Positions 21,607 to 32,411 of a stretch of 64,000 nucleotides of DNA are shown one piece after another. The translations under genes and the position numbers were made by a program. Every line of letters starts with the position of its first letter. Positions within the stretch are counted from its first letter, which is position 1. Source of the stretch: Macrophomina tecta. Its lineage: Eukaryota > Ascomycota > Dothideomycetes > Botryosphaeriales > Botryosphaeriaceae. The DNA lies in assembly GCA_024180945.1 (NCBI GenBank), contig JAKSGN010000005.1, forward strand, positions 4,030,001 through 4,094,000, written 5' to 3'. The notes below the pieces were generated by a model. The model did no database searches. It saw only the letters and a list, made by a program, of their open reading frames with translations, and was not told where the DNA came from.

Positions 21607-24600
21607 ATGGCAAGTCCTACGCATAGCTTGTACACAGCTCGAATTAACACTTATCTAAGTCTCTATTCAAAGCGATCAACATTGAGTCTGATGTCGAGTC
21701 GGATGAGGAGGTCGATGATACCAAGGAAATACAAATCGAAGAAGCTTTGAAATTATACCAAACTGCGCTCAAATACCATTCCGAGGGACCCAAGTCCTAT
21801 CCGGCAGCTATACAGGCCTACAAAGCCCTCTTCGAGTCGGATATATTCAAATACCCCGAGTCGCTCTCCGAGTACCGTCGCAGCGAGCTCAATGGCGACC
21901 CCGACTACGACTTCATATTTCAGGACGATTATGAGGCTGGGCCCACTCAACTCCCAGGCACGGCTGATAGCGCGCCGAACACGCTTCCGCAGATACTGCA
22001 CCTGTCCTATAAAAATCATGGTCAGTTCATGCTAGAAGTCGTGCAACACAGTCTCCGAGAACGTCAGGATACACTTCTTGCTCTGGATGCCGCTGCGTCT
22101 GCCACTGCCGTCGACGTGCCATTACGCTACTTTGCTGAGGCTCTGGACAAGGACGACAGCGATCTGGACCTGTGGACGCGCACAGCGTCTGTGGCAGCGC
22201 TCACTGGTAGCAGTAGGATAACGAGGTTCTGTCTCGAGGCCGTTCTGGACGGCGATGACGAAGGCTTGGACAGCATCTTGCGTATACCTGGTCTCGAGGA
22301 AGGCTTCGCGGGCCAACAGTTGCGAGAGCTCGTGGAGAAGCTACAGGATAACTTGTCATTACTCCAGGCTCCACTTTCCGATTTGAGAAAACGGAAGCTA
22401 TCGGCTGCCTTGAAAAAGCGGTTGGCTCCATTCTCGTATGCACCATTACCTGCCGATGTGAAAAAGCGCGAGACTTTGGCGGAGGCGTTCAGTCGTCCTA
22501 CGCCACGCTTGGTCTTGACTCCCGTCAAGCCTGACTGGGCACACGTTGGAGATGTGATCCTGAATCAATACCTCCAGGAACAGCAACGGCTTGTCGATCT
22601 TGGTCCTGGACTACTTATCACTCTTAATCTTCCTGGGCTGCCCACCGAGATCGTCGACCCTCAGCGTGGTCCAGTAGACGCCACCTCTGTCGAAACAACA
22701 GCAGCGCATGCCCAAGGGGATTCTGAAATACAAAGGACCAGAGAAGGAAAGGATGCAAAGGCAGCTACACAAAACGGCGAAGATACGGAGATGAAAGAAA
22801 CCAGTGACAGTAAAGCAGTCAACGAGAGCACAAAGAACGGAGAGGGAAACTCTGCAGAACCTTCGGATCGTCCAACCGCGCCCTCACGTAAAAGATCCAC
22901 GGAATCTGCAGGCCTCCCAGATACTGCTGAGGGAGGCAGAGGGAGAAGCAAACGGATAAGGGCTCGCGAATCCATTGGGGATGGGAATCTGAGTGGCATT
23001 GTCTCTGCCGCAGATGCCGCCCAGCAACAAGTCGAGGATGAATTGAAACAGTTTCATGAAGCTGATGATTGGCTTTATGAGATTGTGGGAGATATGCTTG
23101 CAAAATTGGATGTCAAAGGCCTGCGATCCCCGAAGGTTCTGAGAGACATGTTGAGGAACAAGCGATCAGATTCCTCGGAAATGGAAGAATCAGGCTTCAA
23201 GACCCCCGCGCAAGATCTCTATACGATTCTCCAGCAGCTGATTCCACAAGCGGTACACATAATCACAGGCCCGGACACCATCGACGTATTAGCCAATGCA
23301 TCGCGCGAAGCTGGACTCAATGCTTTCTTGGGTTACACGAAGTCCCCGAACGCTCAAGATTCAGACCGAGCCGTTCTTGATTGTGAGAATCTTTCAAGAT
23401 GGCAGCCGATTTCTGATACTGAAGGCTTGCCAATCAAGGAGCTTGTCTGGTCGTGGCTGCAAAGCATGCTCAGACCGGGGGCATTTCCTGACAGTGACGA
23501 CTCACGCTCCAGCTACATGCGCCATCAATGGTCTGATGACCTCAAGAGGGTCGTTGTGCAAGCGATGGTTAACGCGGATGACTTTCTGCATGAGCGCTTG
23601 ACGAAAGGACTATCCTCACTCGATGCAAGGATTCTGCGGGACCACTCTGCTGACAAAAAGATATTCCTGAGCAACGAAGACAACTCGCTCATTGAGATGA
23701 TCCAGACGATCTTTGAGCTTCACCTTGATGTCTACTCTCTCATCAAACATCCCACCAGCAGCGTTGATGTGTCCATCCAAGTACTCCAAAGAGAAAGGCT
23801 TGAGAGATGGTGCTGTCTGTCTCGGGATGCCATGGCATATCGGTCATATGTCGACCGAAAGACAATTATCGATGAAATAGACTTCAGACACCTCTGGGCA
23901 TCAACCTTTCATTTGAGCGTCTCTGAGGAAGTGCCTCAAGACTTTGTCGTCTCCTGCATCGAGGAGCTCAAGACGATAGCAGATCTTCTGTCGAGTCCTG
24001 CTATTCACGTCCCCAACAATGCCATCATGCCAGAGCTCTCTGTCGAAGCTGCGGAACGAGAGTTAACCAAGATCAACATGAAAGATTGTTTCATGAAAGT
24101 ATTCCAGCACGACGAGCATGACCCAGTCTCTGTCATCGAAAGTCTCGAACCGATCTTAGAAGCCTCCAACCAGGAAGACCCTGGTCCCATCAACAGGATA
24201 GAAATTGCGGACAGCCAAGACTCCGAGGTTGCTCTGACACCAGATGGAATAGCGAACGGCCCCTCGAGCGAGAAAAATCAGGATATTCGGCCATCACCAT
24301 TGCAGGCGATGACAAGATTCGTCTCGAGCGCCAACGTCTCCTTACGCCTTTCATTATGGCAGCGTCTGCGGCAGGCATACGAGGCGATAGATTACCCGCC
24401 AAAGGTCATGTCATGTTATCTCCGCAGCATCGAGATCCTCGTCAAGGACATCAAAAGCAAATCATATAGCGAAGCTGGCTTTGAGCAAAGGTCTAGCGAG
24501 CTTTTGAAGACCATCAAGATCATTGACGATATATTTGAGAGGATTCTTAAGCTTGCATCACTCGAGAACGTCTTCGAATGCATTGATGATGCTCATATGC

Positions 24601-27600
24601 GCTCTTCCATGAATACAATTAGCGAGCTTCTCTGGCTTTTGAACACGGTCACAGTCTTCGAAGACCTAATCCGCGTAGGCCAAATTCCTCAACCAACCTT
24701 TGAAGGCCGATTCAATTCTGCGTTCACCGCATTCATGGGCAAGCTTCACGACACCATGGTACGCGGCTGGCTGCTACAATTCCGTCTTCTCTGTGATGCC
24801 ATGGCACAGGACAACGAGTTGTTTCCGAAGCCAACCGAGGACAAATTCGAATATCTCCGCCACGTGCACTATGCCTTCGGCATCCGTGGTTTCTGCTCTG
24901 CATCGAATAAGGCACTCCTTCGACTGATGAAAGACGAAGTATTGAAATGGTTCAAGAGCGATGAGATACCTGATATTGAGACGCGGGATACGGTGATATG
25001 CCAGGTGCTCTATGATCTGTATGGCTTGTTCTGTTTCACCAACGCCGATGACCTGACCGAGTACCCAAGTGATCACGATCCGATGGACCAGAAGACGGCT
25101 ATGAAGATTCTAGATTTCGTGATGTACCAGGCACGCAAGGTTAACCTCAAGGATCTGCACAAGACTCAACTTGGATCAACAATTGACGTCGTCCACGGTT
25201 ATTTGGCACGCGCAAAACCAGCTGGGGCTGAGGATCTCCTGCTAAACAAGATGAAGTATAATTCCTTCATCAAGTCCCCGGTCAACCCACTGGATCTGTA
25301 CAGATGTGTCAATGGTGTTGGAGGATTATCCACCAAGCCAATTCCTATGAAGAATGCACGTATTGCGTCCCGAGGATGGTTCTTCCTTATGGGTAGCATT
25401 GCGTTGAATAGGTTCAGATCCCAGAATCAAAAGCGACAAGCACCGGTACCAACAGAGGATATCAACATCGCCTCAGCTTTCTTCGGTCAGGATCTGGAAT
25501 ATGATGCCGAGCGGTGGGAGACCTGGTATTCGCAAGCGCAAGCTTACGATTATCAAATTGATGAAATGGTGGCATGGTCCGCCGAGAAGGTCAACAAGGG
25601 GGATCCAGAGCTTGTACAACATCAGAGGGCTGCCATTCACTGTTACACTATGGCTGTCGCAACAGCTATTAGAAACGCCGACGCATCAGAAGATACCGCC
25701 AACAAGATAGCACAACTCTACGCCGATTTTGGTATGAGGATATATTCTTCTTCCAGGGACCCGCTTTCGATGCAAGCATTCACACTGAAGGACACTGAGG
25801 AAAGATTCTACAGCACCAATCAGGTGATGAGGTCTGTTCCATTTGCTCCCATGACACCTGTTATGGCGTGGAAATTCGGCAGTGGACTTTTTAAACGCGC
25901 CATCGCCCGGAAACCGGACAACTGGCTCTCTCACTACATGCTTGGCAAGTGCCTCTGGAAAATGCATACCACTCCAGAAGGCACGATTCAGCCCAAGAAC
26001 CGACCAAGCGTTGAAGAGGTTGTAACTGCCTTTACTAGGGCCATTGAGGAGCTTCCTGGAAAGAAAGGTAGCCGTGGAGACCCAATTCTTGAGCCTCACT
26101 ACAAGATATTGGCCATTCTTTACAAGCTCGTGCAGCGGCGAGAGCTCGAGCCTCGAGATGCAAGCGAAAAGCTTCAGGCCACACATTACGCACGACAGGT
26201 CCCTGTCTTCTCACCAGAGGATTCGGAACATCAAGATGACTGGGATGACTACATACTCAAGGTTCTGAAGGCTCTTCGGTCCGCCGACAAGTCGAATTGG
26301 CATCACCGCATGACGGCCAGAGCCGCACGCATACACTACGGAGAACCTTCACCTGCAGATGTGTACGTCGCTGCGCTATCGGCTAAAGGCGAGTTTTCAC
26401 AACAAATCTTCACCAAGACAATGCAGCTTCAGGTCTGGAAGCCAGAGTATGAGCGGCTAGGCCGCCACTTCGTGTACACTACGCGTTATACTCTGTTCTT
26501 CATTCAGCTACTCTTCGAGACGGGTGATAGAGCTGGCATGGAGGCGCTGGCAAAGAGGGTGAGGCGAAGGAATCACGAATTCTTCGAGCACACCAAGCTA
26601 TGGCAGCATCTCTGCCTGACCTACTTGAAAATGTTGAGACGCGCCGGTCAAGTCCCAGAAGGTCACGAAGATGCGGTCTTCAAATCTATCAATCACGAAG
26701 AATGGACTTCGGCTGCCACCCGCCTCGAAGCCTGGTGTCACGATCCCGAGACCAAGTCCAACGTCCTGGAAGTCCTGCGTGAAGCAATGGAGCTCCGTCG
26801 TCTGAATAACAACCTCATGAAAGCCACTCTTATAGATGACCTCATTGGCGATACCTACGCCCTTCTCTACCAACAGATCGTCCCTACCCTCCAGCCTGAC
26901 CCTGAGCCCCCAGCTCCTCCAGCAGCTCAACCTCCAGCTCCACCACTCACCGCACCTGCAGCTCCTCCACCACAGCCAGCACCCACATATGACCGCACGA
27001 ACATGATGTCCATGCAGAACATCATGAATCTCGATGGCGCAGGCGCCAACGAACCGACCCCGCCCGCCGGCGCTTTCGGCGTCCTGTCTATTGGCAACAA
27101 GCCCGCCGGCGCTCCAAACAGCACAGCCCCTACCACCGGCACCACAACGCCCGCCGGTGGCCCGACTGCCCCTGAGCAACCCGCTACCGCTGCTGCGCCA
27201 CCCAAGCCTCGGGCCAAGGGTGTGGGCAGACGCGAACTCATGCGCAGGGCGGACGCGGCGGTTACCAGACCGGTCGCCGCGACCCCGAGCACGCCTGCTG
27301 CGACGAGTATGCCAATCAGAGCGAGTCCAGCGAGACCGAGCGTAGTTGAGGGTGTGGCGGGTGTGGGAGGGGCTTCTGCGGGCGCTGCACCGGAGGATAA
27401 GGTGAAAGTTGTGGTGGACGTGCCGACCGGTGAGGAGGCGAGTGGGATTGAGGGAGTTGATGGGGGCGAGAAGGATGATACGATGGAAATTGATGGCATG
27501 GACGGTGTTGATGCTGGTATGGAGGCGGATGTGGAAGGCGAAGGGGAAGGGGAGGGAGACGAAGGCGCCGAGGGAGATGGGGATGATGTGGAGGTAGAGG

Positions 27601-28421
27601 CGGAAGCAGAAGGAGAGATTGATGGTGAGGGAGAGGTTGAGGGCGAGAACGACGAAGAGCCGGAAGGCGAACAGGAGCAGGAGCAGGAGCAGGATCACGA
27701 TGTTCCTGGCCAGGAAGATCCGGAGGCAGATGCGGGCGATGAGACGATGGTCACGGCAGATGAGGGCATGACAGCGGACGAGGCGCCGGCGGATGATGAG
27801 GGCGGCGATGATGACAACGACAACGAGACGCTCATCACCGCTAAAGAAGAGGAGGAAGAGGACGTAGGGATCGCGCCCAATGCTACTGCACAGGACGAGA
27901 AGCCTGAAGAGCCAGAGCAGCCCGAACAGCAGCCCGAACAGCAGCCCGAACAACCCTCTTCGCCGGAGGACAGGAAATCTACTGCTCCACTGCCTGCCAC
28001 CACCGCCGTCATCGCAGCCATTGCGCCAGCGACTGCGACTGCGGCTTCGACTGCGCCGGCTAGCATACAGGATTCGGCGGACGATGAGTCGGAGCTGAGC
28101 GAGATTGATGAGTCGGATGAGGACCTGGCGGAAGGTGCGAGGGCGGCGAAGCAGGCGGCAGAGGAGGCGGAGGCAGAGCGGAAAAGGAAGAAGGAAAGGG
28201 AGGAAAAGGAGAGAGAGGAGAGAGAGGAGAGAGAGAAGGAGAAGGAGAAGGAGAAGGAGAAGGAGAAGGAAGAGGTGGTTGAGGAGAAGAAAACTGGCAG
28301 GGGGGCGAGGAAGACGAGGGGTGGTGGGCCAGGTTCGAGGGGCGGGAGAGGGAGGGTTAGGGGCGGGAGGGGAAGGGGGAGGGGCGCTGCTTCGAATGTG
28401 GCTGCGGCGCCGCCAGGTTAG
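21607..28421 (+). CDS. HIR3: Histone transcription regulator 3, HIR complex subunit (CABIN1-like)
   Basis: Scaffold subunit of the HIR/HIRA histone H3-H4 chaperone complex, acting in replication-independent nucleosome assembly and histone gene control. The model is exon 21607-21609 (only the ATG), a 50-nt GC-AG intron (GCAAGT donor, ATTAAC branch-like sequence, CTAAG acceptor), then 21660-28421, giving 2254 residues. The start SLFKAINIESDVESDEEVDD matches fungal Hir3 openings. N-terminal TPR helices (EALKLYQTALKYH, AAIQAYKALFESDIFKYPES) are followed by a long helical body, a Pro/Ala-rich segment (about 1710-1760), a highly acidic tract (about 1880-2060), the ESELSEIDESDEDL motif, a Lys/Glu coiled-coil-like run and an Arg/Gly-rich end. 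It shares a promoter with the ChAPs gene. Confidence 0.9.
21610..21659 (+). other. GC-AG intron directly after the HIR3 start codon
   Basis: Begins GCAAGT, the usual form of the rare GC donor, and ends TCTAAG. Upstream of the acceptor the HIR3 frame meets TAA at 21645-21647 with no in-frame ATG, so the long frame needs an upstream start, and the ATG at 21607 has a CCACC context. No GT donor serves the same ATG in phase 0. Confidence 0.65.
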
Positions 28422-29154
28422 GGAGGGTGCCTGGGGCGGGTAGTTGATTTTGAGGAAATGGTGTAGTTGTAGTGAGGGAGTTTTGATGGGTTCGGTATAG
28501 ATGGAAATGGTACAAGTATGGCTTTCCGCAGTCGAGGATGGATGCAACAGAACAATCAGGAATCGCGTTGGGAGCATTCTCGAATCGCAGTGATAGAGAT
28601 GGTAGCTAACGCGTTTGGCTGGGAAGCGTTCTAACCCCGCCCGGGGGGGGGGTGGTGTGGTGGTAATGTTTATTGTGGGTGATGGCTACGATTAAGGCCA
28701 CTAAATTCCGAGGGCTGCAGTAAATGCCCGAAGACGCAAGATCAACGCCCCTTGCACCTGACATCGCTCGGTAACGCGTGCAGTAATGGCAGTTCATGCG
28801 CTGGACCGTCTCTAGAACGGCCGTTATTCGCGCGGGCGTTTGCCTTGGCCTTGGGCTCGGATGGAGCGATCGGCATGCTCAAGCGGCAGTGACGGCAGCA
28901 ATGGAGAGGTCGCAAGGGCGAGACTGTGTTTGAAGAGGCGTTTGATTCCCCGCTGAGGGGCTCCAGGTGTCGGTGCTATTTTTGGGCAGGGCGCGCTGAG
29001 GCTTGTGCAGTCGGAGCAGGCGGCACTCTGCCACCGCCACTACGTCATGGCGTGAGCTCATAGTAAGCCGGAGCTGCCTACCTGAGCTGACCCATTCCCA
29101 AACACCAACACTTCCCCCCCTCACCACTCTCCAATTACCGCTCATCATCCCAAC
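28422..29154. other. Intergenic, 733 bp
   Basis: 3' region of HIR3 and promoter of the kelch gene. A short C/G homopolymer patch occurs near 28640-28652. No gene or RNA recognised. Confidence 0.6.
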
Positions 29155-30522
29155 ATGCCACCCACTCTTGGAGGCGTCCTCAACTCCGGCAAGGGCTACT
29201 TGTCCGGCGCCGTCGGCTTCGCCAAAGGCATGGCCCAGCCCGGCCAGCGCCCCGTCAAGGCTACCTTCGCCCAGGTCTCCGGAGCTCCGCTGCCCCGTAC
29301 CTCGCATTCGATATCCGTCGTCAAGGGCCGCGCCTACATCTTCGGAGGCGAGACCGCCGAGGGCCAGTTCGCCGACAATGACATGCACGTCGTCATCCTG
29401 CCCTCGTCTGGCGTCTCCGAGGCCGACTATTACACCATCACCCCCAAAGCTGCCAACGAAGGCAGCGGTGTCCCGGCCGCCAGGAAGGGCCACACTGCTG
29501 TCGTTGTCGGCGACGACATATTCATCTTCGGAGGCGACATCGAGGGTGGCGCCGAAGAGGGCGGCAGAGTCTGGGTCTTCTCGACCTCGCGAAGCAACTG
29601 GACCCCGCTTGATCCTGCCAACCCCGAAGCCCCTGCACCCCCTTCCAGATCATTCCAGGCCGCCGCTGCGAGCGAGGAGCCTGCCCCCAAGGAGCCCAAG
29701 ACTGACCAGGGCATTCTGCCTCAGCAGCCTCCGGACCCCTCGCAGATCGTCCCCGAGCCCCCGGAGCCTGGTACCTGGGGCACCATTTTCATCTCCGGCG
29801 GCAAGGGTGCAGATGGCGAGCTGCTTCACGACCTTTGGACATTTGATATTCGATCGAGGATCTGGAACAAGCTGGCAGCTCCGCCTGGTCCAGCCCGGCT
29901 AGCCGCTGCTCTTGCGTGCGTCGGTTCACGGCTCTACCTCTTCGGCGGTGTCAACAACACCGAGCCCATCCCCACCGGCGTGTCTCATTTCGACGTCAGC
30001 GGCCTTTGGAGGTTCGCTGAATCTGGCGGCCCTCCTGCCAGAACCCTCTCTGGCGAGTGGGAAACGATCCAGCACGAGGAGGGTGCGGGGCCTGCCAATC
30101 GCTCTGGCGCCGCTCTTGTCGAAGTTACGGCCGGCAAGTCCGGCCACTACTTACTGCTTGTCGGCGGTTTGAAGCCCGACGTCCAGGAAGAGGGCCTGTC
30201 CTACCTTGACGATGTTTGGGCGTTCCAACTTCCCACCACCATCGCTGCCACCCCTGCGAAGACTTCCTCCCAGAACACGGTCAAGTTAGATACAAAGGAC
30301 GCGCATTGGACCGAGGTGCAATACCAGTATCTCAATGACGATGGCGACGTGGTTCCTGAAAGACCTGCAAGTCTGACTGGGACCAAGGGTATGGACACGC
30401 GCATCGGCTTCGGTGCCGCACCAGGCACAGAAGTCGACGGCGCGAGTGTCGTGGTTTGGGGCGGAGCTGATGACACCGGCAAGATTCTGGACAATGGTTG
30501 GCTGATCACCGTTGATCGGTGA
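29155..30522 (+). CDS. Kelch-repeat beta-propeller protein
   Basis: Intronless, 455 residues. Kelch blades are recognisable by repeated R-x-x-H / Y-x-F-G-G patterns: PRTSHSISVVKGRAYIFGGE (about 48-67), ARKGHTAVVVGDDIFIFGGD (about 109-128), TIFISGGKG plus LHDLWTFDIRSRIWNKL, ARLAAALACVGSRLYLFGGV, NRSGAALV plus YLLLVGG with YLDDVWAFQL, and a last GASVVVWGGAD. A Pro-rich loop separates blades two and three. Such propellers act in protein binding; nothing here indicates an enzyme. The ATG at 29155 lies in CCAACATGCC and begins a short Gly-rich N terminus. The specific role is unknown. Confidence 0.88.
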   Translation: MPPTLGGVLNSGKGYLSGAVGFAKGMAQPGQRPVKATFAQVSGAPLPRTSHSISVVKGRAYIFGGETAEGQFADNDMHVVILPSSGVSEADYYTITPKAANEGSGVPAARKGHTAVVVGDDIFIFGGDIEGGAEEGGRVWVFSTSRSNWTPLDPANPEAPAPPSRSFQAAAASEEPAPKEPKTDQGILPQQPPDPSQIVPEPPEPGTWGTIFISGGKGADGELLHDLWTFDIRSRIWNKLAAPPGPARLAAALACVGSRLYLFGGVNNTEPIPTGVSHFDVSGLWRFAESGGPPARTLSGEWETIQHEEGAGPANRSGAALVEVTAGKSGHYLLLVGGLKPDVQEEGLSYLDDVWAFQLPTTIAATPAKTSSQNTVKLDTKDAHWTEVQYQYLNDDGDVVPERPASLTGTKGMDTRIGFGAAPGTEVDGASVVVWGGADDTGKILDNGWLITVDR

Positions 30523-31104
30523 AGAAGGTCTTTCCATGATAGCGCATGAAATTGTCCAACGGCCGGGTGAGTGGGGATGAAATTGCAAAAGCGACTCTGC
30601 ATCTGACGAACAGTCTGCGACTACTGAAAGGCAGAACATTGGTTAGCGATATCTCATGTTTGTACATCTTTATACTGGCGCAACCGAGTGGGCAGGTACG
30701 AATGAATACATTCCCATAACAATTTTTTTGCCATCCAGTTCATCATCCATCGCCGTCTGTTTCTACTTCTATCGTGGTTTCTCAATGTTTTCAAGGTACG
30801 TTCCTCATCCACAGAAACACGCGTACAGCTGTCCAGCACCATGCAGGCACGACAGGCCTCCATCCGAGCGGCTCGGTCCAGACCGCTCGCTTTACTGCAA
30901 CAGGTAAGCTGCCGACATGCCTCCACGCTTTACCGAGAAAATCAGCCCGCCCTTTTTCCCAGCCCTCGTGTTCCCGCCTAGCAACCACTACGAAATTTTT
31001 ACTAGTCCATCTGAAGCGCCTGTTTTTACAGTTTATAATCTGAAGTCTATGAACATGATTCCAACAACAAGGAGTATGGAATTCCCCTAATCCTTGTAAA
31101 TGTC
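30523..31104. other. Intergenic, 582 bp, with a possible small ORF
   Basis: Contains a 46-codon frame at 30841-30981 whose first 21 residues are Arg-rich without acidic residues and end at a GTAAGC donor-like site, and a second 57-codon frame at 30917-31090. Neither is recognised. The rest is 3' region of the kelch gene and upstream sequence of the tRNA. Confidence 0.4.
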
Positions 31105-31197
31105 GCTCCTATGGCTCAGTTGGTAGAGCGCGGCACTAGTATCTGGTCACCTTCGCCAGCTATGCCGAGGTCCTGAGTTCAAATCTCAGTGGGAGCA
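31105..31197 (+). tRNA. tRNA-Thr(AGT) with 20-nt intron
   Basis: Acceptor stem GCTCCTA/TGGGAGC with one G-T pair and A73, D arm GCTC...GAGC, anticodon stem CGGCA/TGCCG with loop CTAGTA-A (anticodon AGT), T arm CTGAG-TTCAAAT-CTCAG. A 20-nt intron lies between positions 37 and 38, the usual place in nuclear tRNA genes. The mature length is 73 nt. A pol III terminator TTTT is at 31203-31206. Confidence 0.95.
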
Positions 31198-32411
31198 TTC
31201 TCTTTTGCTATTGCGCTGGTTGGAAGATGGGGTTTGCATCTGGGTGTGTGTGGTGTTGAGGGTGTGCTTTTTTGTGGGTTGGCAGGCGGACTTGTGTGGT
31301 GCTGACGGGGAGTGGCGCTGTTGCGCAGAAATGGAAGCTCGTTCTGAAAGGGTTCAGACGCTGGTCATTGGTGAGAAAGGGTGCAAGGGGTGCGCCGGGG
31401 GAGTGGATGATGTTGTGGTACAGAGAAATGGAGGGTGATTGTTTGAAACTTGCCCCTACAATTCTTCCTGCGTGTGGAGGGACGAGAGGCAGTAGCTACA
31501 TTTGGTCGGATGGAAGCCTGCAAGGTATTTGAGGACGCGCGCCCAGTGCGAAAGCTTCAGCTCCGCATGGAAAACGTGTGTACTGAATAACTCGTCCGCG
31601 GTAGACAGGCAGTAGCGCAAGGATGAATGCAACATCTTGCACACTATAAAGTCTCGGGGCCGCTGAACACTAAACGTTATACTTCTCCCTTATCTTGGGT
31701 TTGGAAAAAGAAAAGACCTGGAATATCCGGGAAACGCGCATGCCAGGGGTTGTGGGCCTCCATCCATGGACCTGAAGCAAGCACTTCAACAAGCGGCGTC
31801 TTAGTGTGACTGGACCATTCAATGTTTCTGGAGCGACACGGAGCGCAACCCGAATATTACCGAGGGTATAATGGATTATACTCTGTGCTCTTACCATGAC
31901 TGACGCTTCACTCGCGCTGCAGCTAGCGCATGGGGTCTTGCTTCATGATGGGAATCAAAGATGTCTTTCTTGGACTGAACTGGTGCGGTGCTGAGTTGAA
32001 GCAGTCGCCCGGACGGAACTTTCTTCCAAAACGAATGAAATTTGCATCTAGATAACTGCTTCCACTCCTTATAGCCTGTTCAATTCGGCTATATATGCCT
32101 GTTGCCACGTACTGTGGCTTCCAATGTCATCCCACCGGCTCGATAGCGCAAAGCCTACCGAAAAATTCCGAGCAACGGTCCATTGAAGCGCAGCGAAAAC
32201 GCTTTTTACTCTCCTCCTTTATTCATTCACGGGCATTGAAGCTGAGGATGATGTCTTTCTTAACGTATCATGGGTCATTCATCCGCGTGGTATCGACAAT
32301 TAAAAAAAAGTTCATGATCCCCTGCCTCCACCATTTCTTTTCTTTTCTCTGATTCTCCCCTTCCCCCCCTAATCTGCCGCCTGACAGGTCGCCATCGCAT
32401 GCCACTCACAC
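31198..32411. other. Intergenic, 1.2 kb
   Basis: Lies between tRNA-Thr and the 3' end of the JEN-type transporter. It is a mixed-composition sequence with short unrecognised open frames. No supported gene. Confidence 0.55.

Noticed and set aside
26598..28577. 659-codon open frame on the minus strand opposite the HIR3 tail
   Set aside because: It is the antisense of Glu/Asp/Pro-rich codons, which seldom give stops in this frame. The translation is a meaningless Leu/Arg-rich run, and the sense frame is a clear HIR3.
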